A stretch of DNA of 43,015 nt from Pseudoduganella buxea. GTDB lineage: Bacteria > Pseudomonadota > Gammaproteobacteria > Burkholderiales > Burkholderiaceae_D. The DNA lies in NCBI RefSeq assembly GCF_009720835.1, contig NZ_WNKZ01000053.1, positions 1-43,015 on the forward strand, given 5' to 3'. A model generated the notes under the pieces. It had not been told where the DNA came from, searched no databases, and saw only the letters and a list, made by a program, of their open reading frames with translations. The position numbers and the translations under genes were made by a program. This document shows, in pieces, positions 33,756-41,854 of the stretch (position 1 is the first letter of the stretch; every line of letters begins with the position of its first letter).

Positions 33756-35870
33756 TCAGAACCTCGCGTGCACGGTCAGCTCGACGCTGCGCTCGGCGCC
33801 CATCCAGCAGTTGCGCGCGCCATGGCAGGCGCCCACATAGCGCTTGTCGGCCAGGTTGCTGGCCGTCAGGCCGATGCGCCACGTGCTGTTGATCCGCACC
33901 ATGGCCGCCGCGTCGAACAGCGTGTATGACGGCACCGTCGCCGTGTTGGCTTCGTCCATCTGGCTGGTGCCGACATGGCGCGCGCCGGCGCTGAGGTCGA
34001 GCGTGTCGAGCGGCGTGTAGGTCAGCCACAGCGATGCCTGCTTGTCGGCCACCCAGACGGGCGTCTTGCCGACCAGGGCGGGATCGAGGGCGTTCTTCGT
34101 GACTTCCATGTCCAGGCGGGTCAGGCCGAGCGTGAAGTCGAGGCGGTCGGTGACGGCCTGGTTCCACGACAGCTCGACGCCCTTGGACTGCACCTCGCCG
34201 TTCTGGGTGTACTGGTTGAACGTGGGCGTGTTGACGACGACGTTCTGCTTGCGGATGTCGAACCAGGCCGCCGTCAGCTGGGTGCGGCCGTCCGGCGACT
34301 TGTACTTGATGCCCGCTTCCTTCTGTTTCGCCGTGGTGGGTTTGAAGGCCTGCCCGCTGAGCGAGTCGACGCCCGATGCCGGCTCGAACGACGTCGAGTA
34401 GTTCAGGTAGGGCGCCAGGCCGTTGGCGAAGGCGTAGATCGCGGCGGCGCGGCCGCTGGTCTTTTCCTGGGCGACGGACGTGGTCGATGCCGATGGCGCG
34501 CCGGCGTAGCTGGAGGCGTTCGCGTCCTCGCTGCGGTAGCGGTCGCGGCGCATGCCGCCGATCACGGTGAGCGCGCCGACCTTCACTTCATCCTGCAGGT
34601 AAAGGCCCAGCTGCGACTGGCGGATCGCGTGCCGTTCCGTATAGAAGTCGAAGGGCAGGGCGGCGGCATCGAACAGGAAGTGGTTCGGGTTGGCCAGGTC
34701 GATCGACGGTGTATCGGTGCCCAGGGTGTCGCCATAGCTGACGCCGGAGCGCAGCTTCTGGTAGTCGACGCCGGCCAGCAGACGGTGTTGCAGTGCGCCC
34801 GCCGCCAGCCGGAACGCCAGCTGGTTGTCGACCACGTAGCCGTGCTGGGTCTCGTCGGTGAAGTAGGCGGCGCGGGTCAAGCTGCGGCCATCGTCCCGCA
34901 GGCCGTTGTTGTAGGTATTGCGCTGCAGGCCCTTGGCCTTCGTGTAGCGCAGGTTCTGCAGGAACTTGACGTTGTCGTTGAACGCATGCTCGAACTTCCA
35001 GCCGGCCATCGTGACCTCGCGCTGCATGCCCGACCAGCGGGCGTCGCCGGCAAAGGTGTCGGACGGGAGGAAGCCATACGCTGCCTGGCGCACGGTGCCC
35101 AGCGCCGGCAGCGGCGTCGATGGAATCAGTGCCGGATCGTCCTGGTAGTACACGTTTACTTGCAGCCGGGTGGCGGGGCTGATGCGCCACGTCACCGACG
35201 GCGCGACGAGGCGGCGCTCCTCCTTCGTCGTGGCCTGCTGGCCGTCGCGTTCGCGCGCCAGGGCGACCACGCGGTAGTCGACATCCTTCGACAGGGCGCC
35301 GGTGCTGTCGACGCCCATTTCGCGCAGGTCGTTCGTGCCCACGCGGGCGCGGATTTCCGTCTCCTGCCGCGAGCGGGGCAGCTTGGCCGTCTGGTTGACC
35401 ATGCCGCCGGGCGGCGCGGCGCCGTACAACACGGAGGCGGGGCCCTTCAGGATCTCGACGCTGTCGGTGGCGAACATGTCGACCTGGGGCGCCAGGTTCC
35501 ACAGGCCGTTGTACTGCAGCGGCAGGCCGTCATAGTAATTGCGGTAGCTCTCGAACCCGCGGATCGTGTACTGGTCGAAGATCGTCACGGTCGGCCGGCT
35601 TTCCGGCGTCACGCCGGGCACGTAGCGCAAGGCCTCGTTGACGCTGTCGGCCTGGCGCGCGGCCAGCTGCTCGTTGCCATAGACCTCGTAGCTCATCGGC
35701 GCCTCGAGCGGCTTCAGGTCCGACTTCGTGCCCGTGGTCCGGTAGCTGGTGGCGCTGACGATCACCTGCGCGGTCTCGCGGGTGGCGTCCTGGGTCCAGG
35801 CGGCGGGCGCGATGGTGCTGAGCACGCACAGGCCGACCAGCCCGCGGCGCGTTTTCGGGGCAAACGACAT
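33756..35870 (-). CDS. TonB-dependent siderophore receptor
   Basis: A 704-residue outer-membrane receptor of the FhuA/FpvA siderophore type. A signal peptide covers residues 1-26. The plug domain has VNEALRYVPGV, TIRGFESYRNYYDGLP and VEILKGPASVLYGAAPPGGMVN. A 22-strand barrel follows, ending in the C-terminal Phe motif (VHARF). SNLADKRYVGAC is the conserved late-barrel motif. No N-terminal signalling (STN) domain is seen. ATG 35870 is preferred over 35912, because the latter lies inside the Fur box. The ligand cannot be inferred; no siderophore synthesis genes are in the window. Confidence 0.92.
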   Translation of the reverse strand: MSFAPKTRRGLVGLCVLSTIAPAAWTQDATRETAQVIVSATSYRTTGTKSDLKPLEAPMSYEVYGNEQLAARQADSVNEALRYVPGVTPESRPTVTIFDQYTIRGFESYRNYYDGLPLQYNGLWNLAPQVDMFATDSVEILKGPASVLYGAAPPGGMVNQTAKLPRSRQETEIRARVGTNDLREMGVDSTGALSKDVDYRVVALARERDGQQATTKEERRLVAPSVTWRISPATRLQVNVYYQDDPALIPSTPLPALGTVRQAAYGFLPSDTFAGDARWSGMQREVTMAGWKFEHAFNDNVKFLQNLRYTKAKGLQRNTYNNGLRDDGRSLTRAAYFTDETQHGYVVDNQLAFRLAAGALQHRLLAGVDYQKLRSGVSYGDTLGTDTPSIDLANPNHFLFDAAALPFDFYTERHAIRQSQLGLYLQDEVKVGALTVIGGMRRDRYRSEDANASSYAGAPSASTTSVAQEKTSGRAAAIYAFANGLAPYLNYSTSFEPASGVDSLSGQAFKPTTAKQKEAGIKYKSPDGRTQLTAAWFDIRKQNVVVNTPTFNQYTQNGEVQSKGVELSWNQAVTDRLDFTLGLTRLDMEVTKNALDPALVGKTPVWVADKQASLWLTYTPLDTLDLSAGARHVGTSQMDEANTATVPSYTLFDAAAMVRINSTWRIGLTASNLADKRYVGACHGARNCWMGAERSVELTVHARF

Positions 35871-35889
35871 AAGCAGGGGTTTTCCAGAT

Positions 35890-35912
35890 GAATGATAATG
35901 ATTCTTATTCAT
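35890..35912 (-). promoter_or_regulatory. Fur box of the TonB receptor operon
   Basis: GAATGATAATGATTCTTATTC closely matches the Fur consensus (GATAATGATAATCATTATC) in hexamer spacing. It lies 20 bases before the receptor start and overlaps the alternative ATG at 35912. Iron repression of the receptor and PepSY genes is inferred. Confidence 0.8.
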
Positions 35913-36079
35913 AAATTATCCGGTCGGATGCCGGCCGTGTCAACTCGCTGTCCGGCCGGGCAGGGAAGTCTCGCCCCAACGCAAGCCGCCACCTGGGGAC
36001 CGGTTGCTGATTTTCTTGCAATTGCCTCTATGCCCCCCTATACTTCGCCCGTAGTTTTGCTTCCGGTATCGACCAGCGC

Positions 36080-36262
36080 ACGCTGGCCGATTTAAATGGG
36101 AAGCCGGTGCGCCGCCCTCCGGGCGGCAATGCCGGCGCTGCCCCCGCAACGGTAAGCGAGTCAAAGGAACCGCAGGATGCCACTGTGCTCGATGCATGGG
36201 AAGGCGCTGTTCCAGGTCGTCGCAGGACGCCACTCGCCAGCCCGGAAACCAGCCCGAAGCAG
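36080..36262 (+). promoter_or_regulatory. Cobalamin (B12) riboswitch
   Basis: The leader of the cobalt operon carries the conserved parts of the adenosylcobalamin aptamer in order: AAATGGGAAGCCGGTGCG near 36094, GCTGCCCCCGCAACGGTAA at 36138-36155, the B12-box GCCACTG at 36179-36185, GGGAAGGCG at 36198-36206, and AGCCCGGAAACCAGCCC at about 36239-36255. The limits are approximate. The family represses downstream genes when coenzyme B12 is plentiful. About 157 bases separate it from cbtB; the expression platform was not resolved. Confidence 0.93.
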
Positions 36263-36418
36263 TCAGCACGTTGATATCGCGGAGGGCGGTACGGTGGAGA
36301 ACTGCAAGGGTAGTGCCGCCGCCCGGCGTGCGCGTCTTCCTGCTTCGCGTTTCCTCATCCAGCACCAACCTCCCGATCGCGGCGTTCCATCGACCGTTAC
36401 CGCACCAGGAGGATCAGC

Positions 36419-36616
36419 ATGTCCGTTACCCCAGTTTCCCTCGGCACCGCCGGGGCATCGGCCCGACCCCTCGCCCTGAAACAACGCCTGCTGCCGGCCC
36501 TGGCCGCCGCCGGCCTGGGCGTCATCCTGCTGTTCGGCGCCGGCTTTGCGCCGATGGAGGCGTTGCACAACGCCGCCCACGACAGCCGCCACTCAGCAGG
36601 CTTCCCGTGCCATTGA
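36419..36616 (+). CDS. cbtB: Cobalt transporter subunit CbtB
   Basis: A 65-residue protein with one TM segment (about residues 24-46) and a His-rich C-terminus (HNAAHDSRHSAGFPCH) that is the metal-binding signature of CbtB. The family acts with CbtA in cobalt uptake and is regularly B12-riboswitch controlled, as here. AGGAGGATCAGC gives a strong ribosome site. Its end overlaps the cbtA start. Confidence 0.92.
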   Translation: MSVTPVSLGTAGASARPLALKQRLLPALAAAGLGVILLFGAGFAPMEALHNAAHDSRHSAGFPCH

Positions 36617-37422
36617 ACGGCAACGCGGCACCGGCCGTGGCGGGCGGGCGCGGCATCTTCCAGCGCATCGTTGCCACGGGCGCGGCGGCCGGCATCGTCG
36701 CCGGCCTGCTGCTGGTGGGCGTGCAGCATCTGCAGGTGACGCAGATCATCCGTACCGCCGAGACCTACGAAGCGGCGGCAGCGACTATGCCGGCCGCACC
36801 GGTGGCGGCGCACGGCCATGCGCAAGCTGGTGAACATAGGCAGGGACAAGCGCACGAGCAAGCGCACGAACAGGCGCACGAACATGAGCAAGAACATGAG
36901 CAAGAACATGAGCATGGCGGCTGGCAGCCGGAGGCGGGCCTCGAGCGCAGCTTCTACACGGCCGTGGCCGACGTCAGCATGGCCGTCGGCTACGCGCTGC
37001 TGCTGGCCGCGATCCTCACCGTGCGCGATGCGCCCGTGAACTGGCGCAAGGGCCTGCTGTGGGGTGCTGGCGGCTACCTGGTGGTGTTCGTGGCGCCGTC
37101 CCTCGGCCTGCCGCCGGAACTGCCGGGCACCACGGCCGCGCCCGTGATGCTGCGCCAGGCGTGGTGGCTCGGCACGGCGCTGGCCACGGCCGTCAGCCTG
37201 GCCCTGCTGGTGTGGGCGCGCCATCCGGCACTCAAGCTGGCCGCCTGCGTGCTGCTGTGCGTGCCCCACTTCGTGGGCGCGCCGCAGCCGCCGCTGCATG
37301 GCAGCGTGGCGCCCGAGTCGCTGGCGCGCAGCTTCATCGTCGCCTCGGCTATCGCCAATGCCGTGTTCTGGCTGGCCCTGGGCGCCCTGACGGCCGCCTT
37401 CCACAAGCGCTTCAACGACTGA
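36607..37422 (+). CDS. cbtA: Cobalt transporter subunit CbtA
   Basis: A 271-residue membrane protein with about five TM segments. After the first segment lies a His/Glu-rich periplasmic loop (AHEQAHEQAHEHEQEHEQEH region, residues about 80-110), a probable metal-collecting surface. The rest (LGLPPELPG, VPHFVGAPQP) matches CbtA. The start is ambiguous: GTG 36607, with AGCAGG upstream, gives a 10-base overlap with cbtB; TTG 36613 is an alternative. It is the predicted permease partner of CbtB. Confidence 0.88.
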   Translation: MPLNGNAAPAVAGGRGIFQRIVATGAAAGIVAGLLLVGVQHLQVTQIIRTAETYEAAAATMPAAPVAAHGHAQAGEHRQGQAHEQAHEQAHEHEQEHEQEHEHGGWQPEAGLERSFYTAVADVSMAVGYALLLAAILTVRDAPVNWRKGLLWGAGGYLVVFVAPSLGLPPELPGTTAAPVMLRQAWWLGTALATAVSLALLVWARHPALKLAACVLLCVPHFVGAPQPPLHGSVAPESLARSFIVASAIANAVFWLALGALTAAFHKRFND

Positions 37423-37754
37423 TGCGCGCGCACGACCGTCATGTCTTCATGTGCGTGGGTCCACGCTGCACGGCCGAGGAGGGCCGGGCCCAGGCCGTGT
37501 TCGAGCGCATGGGTGAAATGATCGACGCCCATCCGGACCTGGCCGTCAAGCGCACCCGCACGCACTGCATGGTGGCGTGCAAGTTCGAAGGACCCGTGCT
37601 GGTGGTCTACCCGGAAGGCACGTGGTACCAGCGCGTCGACGAAGCGGCTGCCGCGCGCATCGTGGCCGAACACCTCGTCGCCGGGCGTGAAGTGGCGGAC
37701 CTGGTCTTCCACCGCCTCGGCAGCGGCGACACGTGCGTGCCGGAGCCGAAGTAA
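37422..37754 (+). CDS. Thioredoxin-like [2Fe-2S] ferredoxin domain protein
   Basis: A 110-residue protein with the cysteine pattern of thioredoxin-fold [2Fe-2S] ferredoxins: CVGPRC at 11-16 and CMVACKFEG with Cys49 and Cys53. VVYPEGTWYQRV is the conserved later segment. It sits between the cobalt transporter and CobN with overlapping start (TGATG) and stop (TAATG) codons. A role in redox handling of cobalt or of the corrin during chelation can be inferred from context but is not shown. Confidence 0.85.
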   Translation: MRAHDRHVFMCVGPRCTAEEGRAQAVFERMGEMIDAHPDLAVKRTRTHCMVACKFEGPVLVVYPEGTWYQRVDEAAAARIVAEHLVAGREVADLVFHRLGSGDTCVPEPK

Positions 37755-40700
37755 TGAACGCCATTGTCCTCCTGACGCACGCGTCGAACGACCTGACGGT
37801 GCTGCACCAGGCCAGAGGCCAGCTGCCTGCCTGCTTCGGCCCTGTCGCGGGCGTCAACCTGCAGGCGCGCGACGGCATCGACCCCGGCGAGCTGCAAGGT
37901 GCCCGCGTCGTCATCGTGCGCGTGCTGGGCCGCCCCGGCGCCGTGCCGGGCTTCGTCGAACTGGTGGAGCAGGCGCGCCGCCAGGGACGGCACCTGGTCG
38001 TCGTCAGCGGCACGGGCGAACCCGATCCCGAGCTGGCGGCCCTGTCCACCGTCGCTCCCGCCGTGGCGCAAATGACCTTGGCCTACTTCCAGGCCGGCGG
38101 CAGCGCCAACCTGGCGCAGCTGCTGCGCTACCTGTCGGACCACCTGCTGCTGACGGGCCACGGCTTCGAGCCTGCGCAGCCGCTGCCGGAGCACGGCATC
38201 CATCACCCGGACCTGGCGCCCGACGCCACGACCGCACAGTGGCTGGCCCTGCGCGACCCGTCCCGGCCCAGCGCCGGCATCGTGTTCTACCGGGCCCACT
38301 GGATGAGCGGCAATACTGCCTTTGTCGACGCGCTGCTGGCGGCGCTGGAGGCGCGCGGCATGAACGTGCTGCCCGTGTTCACGTCGTCGCTGCGCGCCGG
38401 CGCCGGCGAAGGCCTGCCGGAAGCGCTGCGCTGGTTCGGCAGCGCCGGCCAGCCCCACGTCGATGTCCTCATCAACACGACGTCGTTCGCCATGGGCGAG
38501 ATCACGCCGGGCGGCCCCACGCCGGCCGGCTGGTCCGTCGGCGTGCTCGAGGCGCTGGGCGCGCCCGTGCTGCAGGCCATCACCAGCGGCATGACGCTGG
38601 CGCAGTGGCAGCAGTCGGCGCGGGGCCTGAATCCCCTCGACACGGCCATGAACGTCGTGCTGCCCGAGTTCGACGGGCGCCTGATCACGGTGCCGCTGTC
38701 GTTCAAGGAACGCGCGGCCGACTTGCCGGGCGAAGCCGTCGAATACCACCCGCTGGCGGACCGGGTGGCGCGCATCGCCGGCATCGCCGCGCGCCAGGCG
38801 CGCCTGCGCCGGGTGCCGAACGAGGCCAAGCGCATCGCCTTCATGTTCACGAACTCCAGCAGCAAGGCCTCGCAGATCGGCAATGCCGTCGGGCTGGACG
38901 CGCCCGCCTCGCTGATGCGCATCCTGGCCGCGATGGCCGATGCCGGCTACGACGTCGGCACGCTGCCGGAAGACGGCACGGCCCTGATCCACGACCTGGT
39001 GGCGCGCTGTTCCTACGACACCATCCACCTGACCGACGAGCAGCTGGCCCGTGCGGCCGGCCGCGTGCCGGCGGCGCGCTATGCCGAATGGTTCGCCGAA
39101 CTGCCCCCATCGCTGCAGGAGAAGATGACGGCGCAGTGGGGCGCGCCGCCAGGCGAGGCCTACCTGCACGATGGCCACCTGGCACTGGCCGGCATCGCAC
39201 TGGGCAAGGTTTTCGTCGCGCTGCAGCCGCCGCGCGGGTACGGCATGGACCCGGATGCCATCTACCACCAGCCCGACCTGCCGCCCACGCACCACTACCT
39301 GGCCCTGTACCGCTGGCTGCGCGACGAGTGGGGCGCGGACGCCATCGTCCACGTCGGCAAGCACGGCACGATGGAATGGCTGCCGGGGAAGGGTGTCGGC
39401 CTGTCGGAGGATTGCTTCCCCGACGCGCTGCTGGGCGACCTGCCCCTGTTCTACCCCTTCATCATCAACGATCCGGGCGAAGGTTCGCAAGCCAAGCGGC
39501 GTGCCCACGCCGTCGTGGTGGACCACCTGACACCGCCGATGACGACGGCCGATACCTACGGCGCGCTGGCCCAGTTGACGCAGCTGGTGGACGAGTACTA
39601 CCAGGTCGAGGTGCTGGACCCGGCCAAGCTGCCGCTGCTGCAGGAGCAGATCTGGGCGCTGGTGAAGCAGACCAACCTCGATGCCGACCTGCGTATGCGG
39701 CTGCTTCACCACGATCACGACCACGACCACGATCATGCGCACGGTCATGGCCACCACGACCACGGCCATCATCACCATGCTCACGGCCACGATCATGATC
39801 ACGACCACGACCACGATCACGACCACGATCACGATCACGACCACGAACTGCCGGCGGCGCTGGCGGCGATGGGCGGCTCGGACGTGGCCCACCTGATCGA
39901 AGACCTGGACGGCTACCTGTGCGAACTGGGTTCGGCGCAGATCCGTGACGGCCTGCACATCCTGGGCCGCTGCCCGGACCACGAGCAGATGCCGGACATG
40001 CTGGTGTCGCTGACGCGCCTGCCGAACCTGGACGTGCCGGGCCTGCAGGCCGCCGTCGCTGCGCTGTTCGGCCTGACCCTGGATCTGCTGCTGGACCAGC
40101 CTGGCCGGCCTGCCGCCCACCGCACGCTGAACGTCACGCCGGCGCTGGCAAGGCTCAGCGGCCGCGCCGTCGTCTCGCGCGCCAATGCGCTCGACGCCAT
40201 TGACCTGCTGTGCCGCCGCCTGTTCGTCGAGCTGCGCGAAATGGCCTACGACTCCGGCGCCATTGACGCCGTGCTCGACCGCGTGTTCGGCACGCTCGAC
40301 GCAACGGACGTGACGGCGCCCCGTCTGCAACCGGCCGTGCGCGCCAAGGTCGGCGTCGTCGGCCAACTGGCCAGGGCGCGCCCCCGCGCGGTCACCCCGC
40401 CGGCAAGCGTGGTGCCACCGACCCAGGCGACGCCGCAGGGACCGCAGCGCTTCGCCGCCGTGCGCCGCGTGCTGGAATTCGCCTGCCGCGAGCTGGTGCC
40501 GAAGCTGGCCCGGACCACCGATGAGATCGACAACCTGCTGGCCGGCCTGTCCGGCCGCTACGTGCCGGCGGGGCCCAGCGGCTCGCCCACGCGCGGCATG
40601 GCCCATATCCTGCCGACGGGGCGCAATTTCTATTCCGTCGATCCCCGCAGCGTGCCGTCGCAATCGGCGTGGCGCGTGGGCCAGCAGCTGGCGCGCGAGG

Positions 40701-41854
40701 TACTGGAGCGGCACCGGAGCGAGACGGGCGACTATCCGGAAAGCGTGGCCGTCAGCGTATGGGGCACGAGCGCCATGCGCACGCATGGCGACGACGTGGC
40801 GCAGATCCTGGCGCTGCTGGGCGCGCGCCCCGTGTGGCGGGCCGAGAGCCGCCAGGTGAGCGGCGTGGAAGTGGTACCCCTGGCGGAGCTGAAGCGGCCC
40901 CGCATCGACGTCACCACGCGCATCAGCGGTTTCTTCCGCGACGCCTTCCCCCAGTTGATCGACCTGATCGACGACGCCGTGCGCCAGGTGATCGCGCTGG
41001 ACGAAGGCCCGGAAGAGAACTTCGTGCGCAAGCACTACCTGGCCGACGTTGCCGACGCCGTCGGGCAGGGGCTGGACCCGCGCGACGCAGCCGAGCGGGC
41101 CGGCTACCGCATCTTCGGGGCCAAGCCGGGCAGCTATGGCGCCGGCGTGCTGCCGCTGATCCAGCACCGCAACTGGGAGGGCGACGCCGACTTCGCCGAA
41201 GCCTATGTCAACTGGGGCGGCTATGCCTACGCCCGCGGCACCCAGGGCAGCGACCAGCGCGACGCCTTCCGCACCCGGCTGGCCGGCGTGCAGGTGGCCC
41301 TGCACAACCAGGACAACCGCGAGCACGACATCTTCGACAGCGACGACTACCTGCAATTCCACGGCGGCATGATCGCCACGATCCGTGCCTTGTCCGGCCA
41401 GCAGCCGCGGCATTATTTCGGCGACAGCCATGACCCGGCCCGGGCCCAGGTGCGCGACCTGAAGGAAGAAACCCTGCGCGTGTTCCGCTCGCGCGTCGTC
41501 AATCCGAAGTGGCTCGACAGCATCCGCCGCCACGGCTACAAGGGCGGCCTGGAACTGACGGCCACCGTCGACTACCTGTTCGGCTACGACGCCACGGCGC
41601 GCGTGATGGACGACTGGATGTACGAGGACGTGGCGCAATCCTACGGCTTCGACCCCGTCATGCAGCAGTTCCTGGCCGAAGCCAACCCGTGGGCGCAGAA
41701 CGCCATCGCCGAACGCCTGCTGGAAGCGGCGGGACGGGGCATGTGGGCCGAGCCGAAGCCCGAGACCCTCGAGCGGCTGCGCGCGCTGTACCTGGCCAGC
41801 GAAGCGGCGCTGGAACAACGCGGCGAAACGGCCCGGCACGGAACTACGCCATGA
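37754..41854 (+). CDS. cobN: Cobaltochelatase subunit CobN
   Basis: A 1,366-residue large subunit of the ATP-dependent aerobic cobaltochelatase, which inserts Co2+ into hydrogenobyrinic acid a,c-diamide. Conserved CobN/BchH blocks include HVGKHGTMEWLPGKGVGLS, PFIINDPGEGSQAKRRAHA, PSGSPTRGMAHILPTGRNFYSVDP, VWGTSAMRTHGDDVAQILALLG and GGYAYARGT. The protein is longer than usual (about 1,250-1,300) because of a 46-residue His/Asp insert at residues about 652-697. Its ATG overlaps the ferredoxin stop (TAATG), and its TGA overlaps the next ATG. Confidence 0.95.
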   Translation: MNAIVLLTHASNDLTVLHQARGQLPACFGPVAGVNLQARDGIDPGELQGARVVIVRVLGRPGAVPGFVELVEQARRQGRHLVVVSGTGEPDPELAALSTVAPAVAQMTLAYFQAGGSANLAQLLRYLSDHLLLTGHGFEPAQPLPEHGIHHPDLAPDATTAQWLALRDPSRPSAGIVFYRAHWMSGNTAFVDALLAALEARGMNVLPVFTSSLRAGAGEGLPEALRWFGSAGQPHVDVLINTTSFAMGEITPGGPTPAGWSVGVLEALGAPVLQAITSGMTLAQWQQSARGLNPLDTAMNVVLPEFDGRLITVPLSFKERAADLPGEAVEYHPLADRVARIAGIAARQARLRRVPNEAKRIAFMFTNSSSKASQIGNAVGLDAPASLMRILAAMADAGYDVGTLPEDGTALIHDLVARCSYDTIHLTDEQLARAAGRVPAARYAEWFAELPPSLQEKMTAQWGAPPGEAYLHDGHLALAGIALGKVFVALQPPRGYGMDPDAIYHQPDLPPTHHYLALYRWLRDEWGADAIVHVGKHGTMEWLPGKGVGLSEDCFPDALLGDLPLFYPFIINDPGEGSQAKRRAHAVVVDHLTPPMTTADTYGALAQLTQLVDEYYQVEVLDPAKLPLLQEQIWALVKQTNLDADLRMRLLHHDHDHDHDHAHGHGHHDHGHHHHAHGHDHDHDHDHDHDHDHDHDHELPAALAAMGGSDVAHLIEDLDGYLCELGSAQIRDGLHILGRCPDHEQMPDMLVSLTRLPNLDVPGLQAAVAALFGLTLDLLLDQPGRPAAHRTLNVTPALARLSGRAVVSRANALDAIDLLCRRLFVELREMAYDSGAIDAVLDRVFGTLDATDVTAPRLQPAVRAKVGVVGQLARARPRAVTPPASVVPPTQATPQGPQRFAAVRRVLEFACRELVPKLARTTDEIDNLLAGLSGRYVPAGPSGSPTRGMAHILPTGRNFYSVDPRSVPSQSAWRVGQQLAREVLERHRSETGDYPESVAVSVWGTSAMRTHGDDVAQILALLGARPVWRAESRQVSGVEVVPLAELKRPRIDVTTRISGFFRDAFPQLIDLIDDAVRQVIALDEGPEENFVRKHYLADVADAVGQGLDPRDAAERAGYRIFGAKPGSYGAGVLPLIQHRNWEGDADFAEAYVNWGGYAYARGTQGSDQRDAFRTRLAGVQVALHNQDNREHDIFDSDDYLQFHGGMIATIRALSGQQPRHYFGDSHDPARAQVRDLKEETLRVFRSRVVNPKWLDSIRRHGYKGGLELTATVDYLFGYDATARVMDDWMYEDVAQSYGFDPVMQQFLAEANPWAQNAIAERLLEAAGRGMWAEPKPETLERLRALYLASEAALEQRGETARHGTTP
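39707..39844 (+). repeat. CAC-GAY simple repeat encoding a His/Asp-rich tract in CobN
   Basis: These 138 bases are built mostly of hexamers CACGAT and CACGAC. Translated, they give 46 residues: 26 His, 14 Asp, 4 Gly and 2 Ala. The GAT/GAC alternation and the occasional CAT show that it is not a perfect DNA microsatellite, so the protein sequence is probably under selection. Slippage-driven length change is likely between strains. Confidence 0.9.

Noticed and set aside
33754..34167. N-terminal extension of the PepSY protein into the receptor gene
   Set aside because: The added 138 residues are Arg/Gln/His-rich shadow of the receptor frame. ATG 33753 gives the PepSY TM signature directly.
36196..36606. 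Extension of the cbtA frame back through the riboswitch and cbtB
   Set aside because: The frame stays open by chance, but it would overlap the B12 aptamer and all of cbtB, both well supported. CbtA begins near 36607.
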